Shown: piece by piece, positions 3,308-5,887 of the stretch
Layout: each line of letters opens with the position of its first letter
How positions within the stretch are numbered: the first letter of the stretch is position 1
Assembly: GCA_947175045.1 (NCBI GenBank)
Contig: CAMWLH010000148.1
Coordinates: 1-5,887, forward strand
DNA length: 5,887 nt
Origin: an uncultured Clostridia bacterium
GTDB taxonomy: Bacteria; Bacillota; Clostridia; Oscillospirales; Ruminococcaceae
Direction: 5' to 3'
Notes under the pieces: generated by a model
What the model saw: only the letters and a program-made list of their open reading frames with translations
What the model was told of the DNA's origin: nothing
Databases searched by the model: none
Program-made: the position numbers and the translations under genes

Positions 3308-5887
3308 GTGCAGCCTTTTGTTCATCTTCATGTTCACACAGAATACAGCCTGCTGGACGGAGCCTGCAGGCTTGCTCCGCTTGTGCAAAAGGCTAAGGAG
3401 CTGGGGCAGACCGCTCTCGCCATAACCGACCATGAGGCGCTTTACGGCGCGGTGGAATTCTACAACATATGCAAAGCGAACGGGATAAAGCCGATAATCG
3501 GCTGCGAGGTTTATGTCGCGGAGGAGAGCCGCCTTGAGCGGACGCGCCGCGGCTTCGCGCCCTATCACCTTACGCTGCTCTGTGCGGACAACGAGGGTTA
3601 CGGTAATCTCTGCCGACTGGTGTCGGACGCGTTCATCAACGGTCAGTGTGGAGTTCCCCGCTGCGACAGAGAGACCCTTGCGCGGTACAGCCGCGGGCTG
3701 ATAGCGCTTTCGGGCTGCTCCGACGGGGAAATACCCCGCCTGCTGGAGCAAAAGCGCCGCGACGAGGCGCGCCAAGCCGCGCGGTGGTACTCCGACGTTT
3801 TCACGGCGGGATTTTATATTGAAATACAGAACCACAAGACCGACCGCGAGCAAAGGCTCTGCGCCGAGCTTCGCAGGCTCTCCGAGGAAACGGGTCTGCC
3901 GCTGTGCCCCACCAACGACGTACACTATATAACCCCCGAGGACAGCTTCACGCAAAAGGTTCTATCCTGCATAGGGCAGGGAAAGCGGCTTTCCGACCAC
4001 AACCCGCTGGAGCTCCCCACCGAGGAGTACTACCTTAAAAGCTATGACGAAATGCGCCTGCTTTTCGGCGAAAACGAGCTCGCGGCGACCCCCGCGATAG
4101 CGGAACGCTGCAATGTGGAATTTGAGTTCGGCGTGACCAAGCTGCCGCTTTTCACCGCGGAGGGAGTTACGGACAACGCCGCATATTTCCGCAGGCTGTG
4201 CCATAAGGGCGCGGAAAAGCGCTATGGCGAAACAGACGGCGAGATAAAGCAGCGGCTGGAGCACGAACTGGGAATCATCGAAAAAATGGGCTTTGTGGAC
4301 TATTACCTGATCGTATGGGATTTTGTCCGCTACGCCAAGTCGCGGGATATCCCCGTGGGACCCGGCAGGGGCAGCGGCGCGGGGAGCCTGTGCGCCTACT
4401 GCATGGGTATCACGGATATCGACCCGCTGCGGTACAACCTGCTTTTCGAGCGCTTTCTCAATCCCGAGAGAGTGTCCATGCCCGACTTCGATATCGACTT
4501 CTGCAACGAGCGCAGGGGCGAGGTCATAGAGTACGTTAAGCGGCGCTACGGCGCGGATCATGTGGCGCAGATAGTCGCCTTCGATACCATGAAGGCAAAG
4601 GGGGCTATCCGCGACGCGGCGCGTGTAATGGGAATGCTCCCCAACGTGTCCGACGCGGCGGCGCGGCTTATCCCGGGCTTCAACGCCACCCTCGCCGAGG
4701 AGGCGGAAAAGGGCGAGCTCGCAAAGCTGTGCGCACAGGATCCCGAGGTGCGCAGGCTGGTGAGCGTCGCGCGTTCCATAGAGGGAATGCCGCGCCACAC
4801 CACCGTCCACGCGGCGGGAATAGTCATCACGCGCGACCCGATAACGGAGTATGTTCCGCTGCGCAGCGACGAGGGGGAAATAGTCACCCAATACACAATG
4901 GGAGTGCTGGAGCGGCTGGGGCTGCTAAAAATGGATTTTCTGGGGCTCCGCAATCTTACCGTTATAAATAACGCAGTGCGGCTGATACGGCAGCAGCGCC
5001 CCTTTGATCTCAAAAACATTGACGAGCACGACCCCGAGGTTTTCAGAATGCTCTCGCGCGGCGGCACAACGGGGGTGTTCCAGTTTGAAAGCGAGGGCAT
5101 GACCTCCGTGCTTATGCGGCTTCAGCCCGTTTCCATCGAAGACCTGACCGCGGCGCTGTCGCTGTACCGCCCGGGTCCTATGGCATCCATACCCACCTAT
5201 ATAGAAAACAAGCGCAGGCGACCCGAGGAAATATCCTACAAGCACCCGCTTTTAAAGGATATCCTTTCGGTGACCTACGGGGTGATCGTATACCAAGAGC
5301 AGGTAATGCAGATATGCCGCGTCGTGGGGGGATATTCCTACGGCAGAGCCGATCTGGTACGCCGCGCCATGTCAAAGAAAAAGCACGACGTTATGCTAAA
5401 GGAGCGCGGAGCGTTCGTTCACGGAACCGAGGAAAACTGCGGAGCCGTCGCGAACGGAGTTCCCGAGGATATAGCCAACGAGATATTCGACGAGATGGCG
5501 TCCTTTGCCTCCTACGCGTTCAACAAGTCACACGCCGCGGCATACGCTACGGTAGCTTACCAGACCGCCTATCTCCGCAGGCATTTCTACCTTGAATATA
5601 TGACCGCGCTCATCACCAGCGTGCTCGACAGCACGGGCAAAATGGCGGAGTATATCTCCGATCTTTCCAACAACGGGGTAAGGCTGCTGCCGCCCGACAT
5701 CAACAAAAGCCGCGCGGAGTTCACCATGGAAAACGGCTCTATGCGCTATGGGCTGCTGGCGATCAAAAATCTCGGCAGGAGCTTTATCGAAAATATCATT
5801 CGCGAAAGAGAGCAGCGGGAATTTTCCTCGGTGACCGACTTCTGCATAGGAATGGCGGCTTACGACAACAACCGCCGATATATGGAC
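3308..5887 (+). CDS. dnaE: DNA polymerase III subunit alpha, DnaE (partial, 3' end missing)
   Basis: This C-family polymerase synthesises DNA at the replication fork. The window holds 860 uninterrupted codons; related proteins usually run about 1,100-1,160 residues, so the last 250-300 are beyond the edge. The GTG at 3308 is chosen because AAGGGG (3295-3300) lies 7 bases upstream and the protein then opens with FVHLHVHTEYSLLDG, as in the family. An N-terminal PHP domain (to about 270) keeps all nine expected metal ligands: His8, His10, Asp17, His42, Glu67, His87, Cys137, Asp204 and His206. The polymerase core shows GPGRGSGAGSL (351-361), PDFDIDF with Asp393 and Asp395, and KMDFLGL with the third catalytic Asp543. 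Finger-region motifs YRPGPM (620-625), YQEQVM (662-667), RRAMSKKK (685-692) and FNKSHAAAYA (738-747) follow. The start of the helix-hairpin-helix region (LPPDIN, IKNLG at 819-823) is reached. In Clostridia, DnaE generally works alongside PolC. Confidence 0.97.
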   Translation, partial: MQPFVHLHVHTEYSLLDGACRLAPLVQKAKELGQTALAITDHEALYGAVEFYNICKANGIKPIIGCEVYVAEESRLERTRRGFAPYHLTLLCADNEGYGNLCRLVSDAFINGQCGVPRCDRETLARYSRGLIALSGCSDGEIPRLLEQKRRDEARQAARWYSDVFTAGFYIEIQNHKTDREQRLCAELRRLSEETGLPLCPTNDVHYITPEDSFTQKVLSCIGQGKRLSDHNPLELPTEEYYLKSYDEMRLLFGENELAATPAIAERCNVEFEFGVTKLPLFTAEGVTDNAAYFRRLCHKGAEKRYGETDGEIKQRLEHELGIIEKMGFVDYYLIVWDFVRYAKSRDIPVGPGRGSGAGSLCAYCMGITDIDPLRYNLLFERFLNPERVSMPDFDIDFCNERRGEVIEYVKRRYGADHVAQIVAFDTMKAKGAIRDAARVMGMLPNVSDAAARLIPGFNATLAEEAEKGELAKLCAQDPEVRRLVSVARSIEGMPRHTTVHAAGIVITRDPITEYVPLRSDEGEIVTQYTMGVLERLGLLKMDFLGLRNLTVINNAVRLIRQQRPFDLKNIDEHDPEVFRMLSRGGTTGVFQFESEGMTSVLMRLQPVSIEDLTAALSLYRPGPMASIPTYIENKRRRPEEISYKHPLLKDILSVTYGVIVYQEQVMQICRVVGGYSYGRADLVRRAMSKKKHDVMLKERGAFVHGTEENCGAVANGVPEDIANEIFDEMASFASYAFNKSHAAAYATVAYQTAYLRRHFYLEYMTALITSVLDSTGKMAEYISDLSNNGVRLLPPDINKSRAEFTMENGSMRYGLLAIKNLGRSFIENIIREREQREFSSVTDFCIGMAAYDNNRRYMD

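Noticed and set aside
3272..4891. Two long minus-strand open frames (227 and 309 residues) opposite dnaE
   Set aside because: They are antisense shadows of GC-rich dnaE, rich in Arg, Ala and His as expected for such frames. The junction between them carries no gene-start signals.
4315..5595. Several short + and - strand open frames inside dnaE
   Set aside because: The dnaE frame is continuous through this entire region with all conserved motifs, so these are out-of-frame readings.

Overview
The window looks like chromosomal housekeeping sequence from a Gram-positive member of the Clostridia, most like the Ruminococcus/Oscillospiraceae group. This is judged from recalled protein resemblance, strong AAGGAG/AGGGG-type ribosome binding sites, near-consensus sigma-A promoters, and a lipoprotein signal of Gram-positive style. 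Coding DNA is moderately to strongly GC-rich while the spacers are AT-rich. All supported genes are on the + strand.

Layout: positions 1-415 form a long non-coding leader region. It holds a G/C-rich inverted repeat at the left edge, several smaller inverted repeats, and a good promoter (290-318) for pgi. The glycolytic enzyme glucose-6-phosphate isomerase (416-1756) follows. After 48 bases containing a perfect small hairpin comes a 134-residue P-loop protein (1805-2209) of a family I recognise from Clostridia but whose function is unknown. These two genes are probably cotranscribed.

A perfect-consensus promoter (2227-2255) then drives rpmF, ribosomal protein L32 (2341-2523). Two small hairpins and a textbook intrinsic terminator (2582-2615) close that unit. 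Five bases later another perfect-consensus promoter (2620-2648) begins a short leader for an unrecognised 192-residue lipoprotein (2677-3255). A hairpin whose U-tract lies on the minus strand fills most of the 52-base gap to dnaE, the replicative DNA polymerase III alpha subunit. dnaE starts at a GTG at 3308 and runs off the right edge after 860 codons without a stop.

The genes do not form one pathway: they cover central carbon metabolism, an uncharacterised nucleotide-binding protein, translation, an envelope protein and replication. I see no mobile element, CRISPR array, toxin-antitoxin pair or defence system. The points most worth a second look are the complete set of metal ligands in the DnaE PHP domain (implying built-in proofreading), the small P-loop protein paired with pgi, the orphan lipoprotein with different codon preference, and the unexplained inverted repeats around the pgi promoter.
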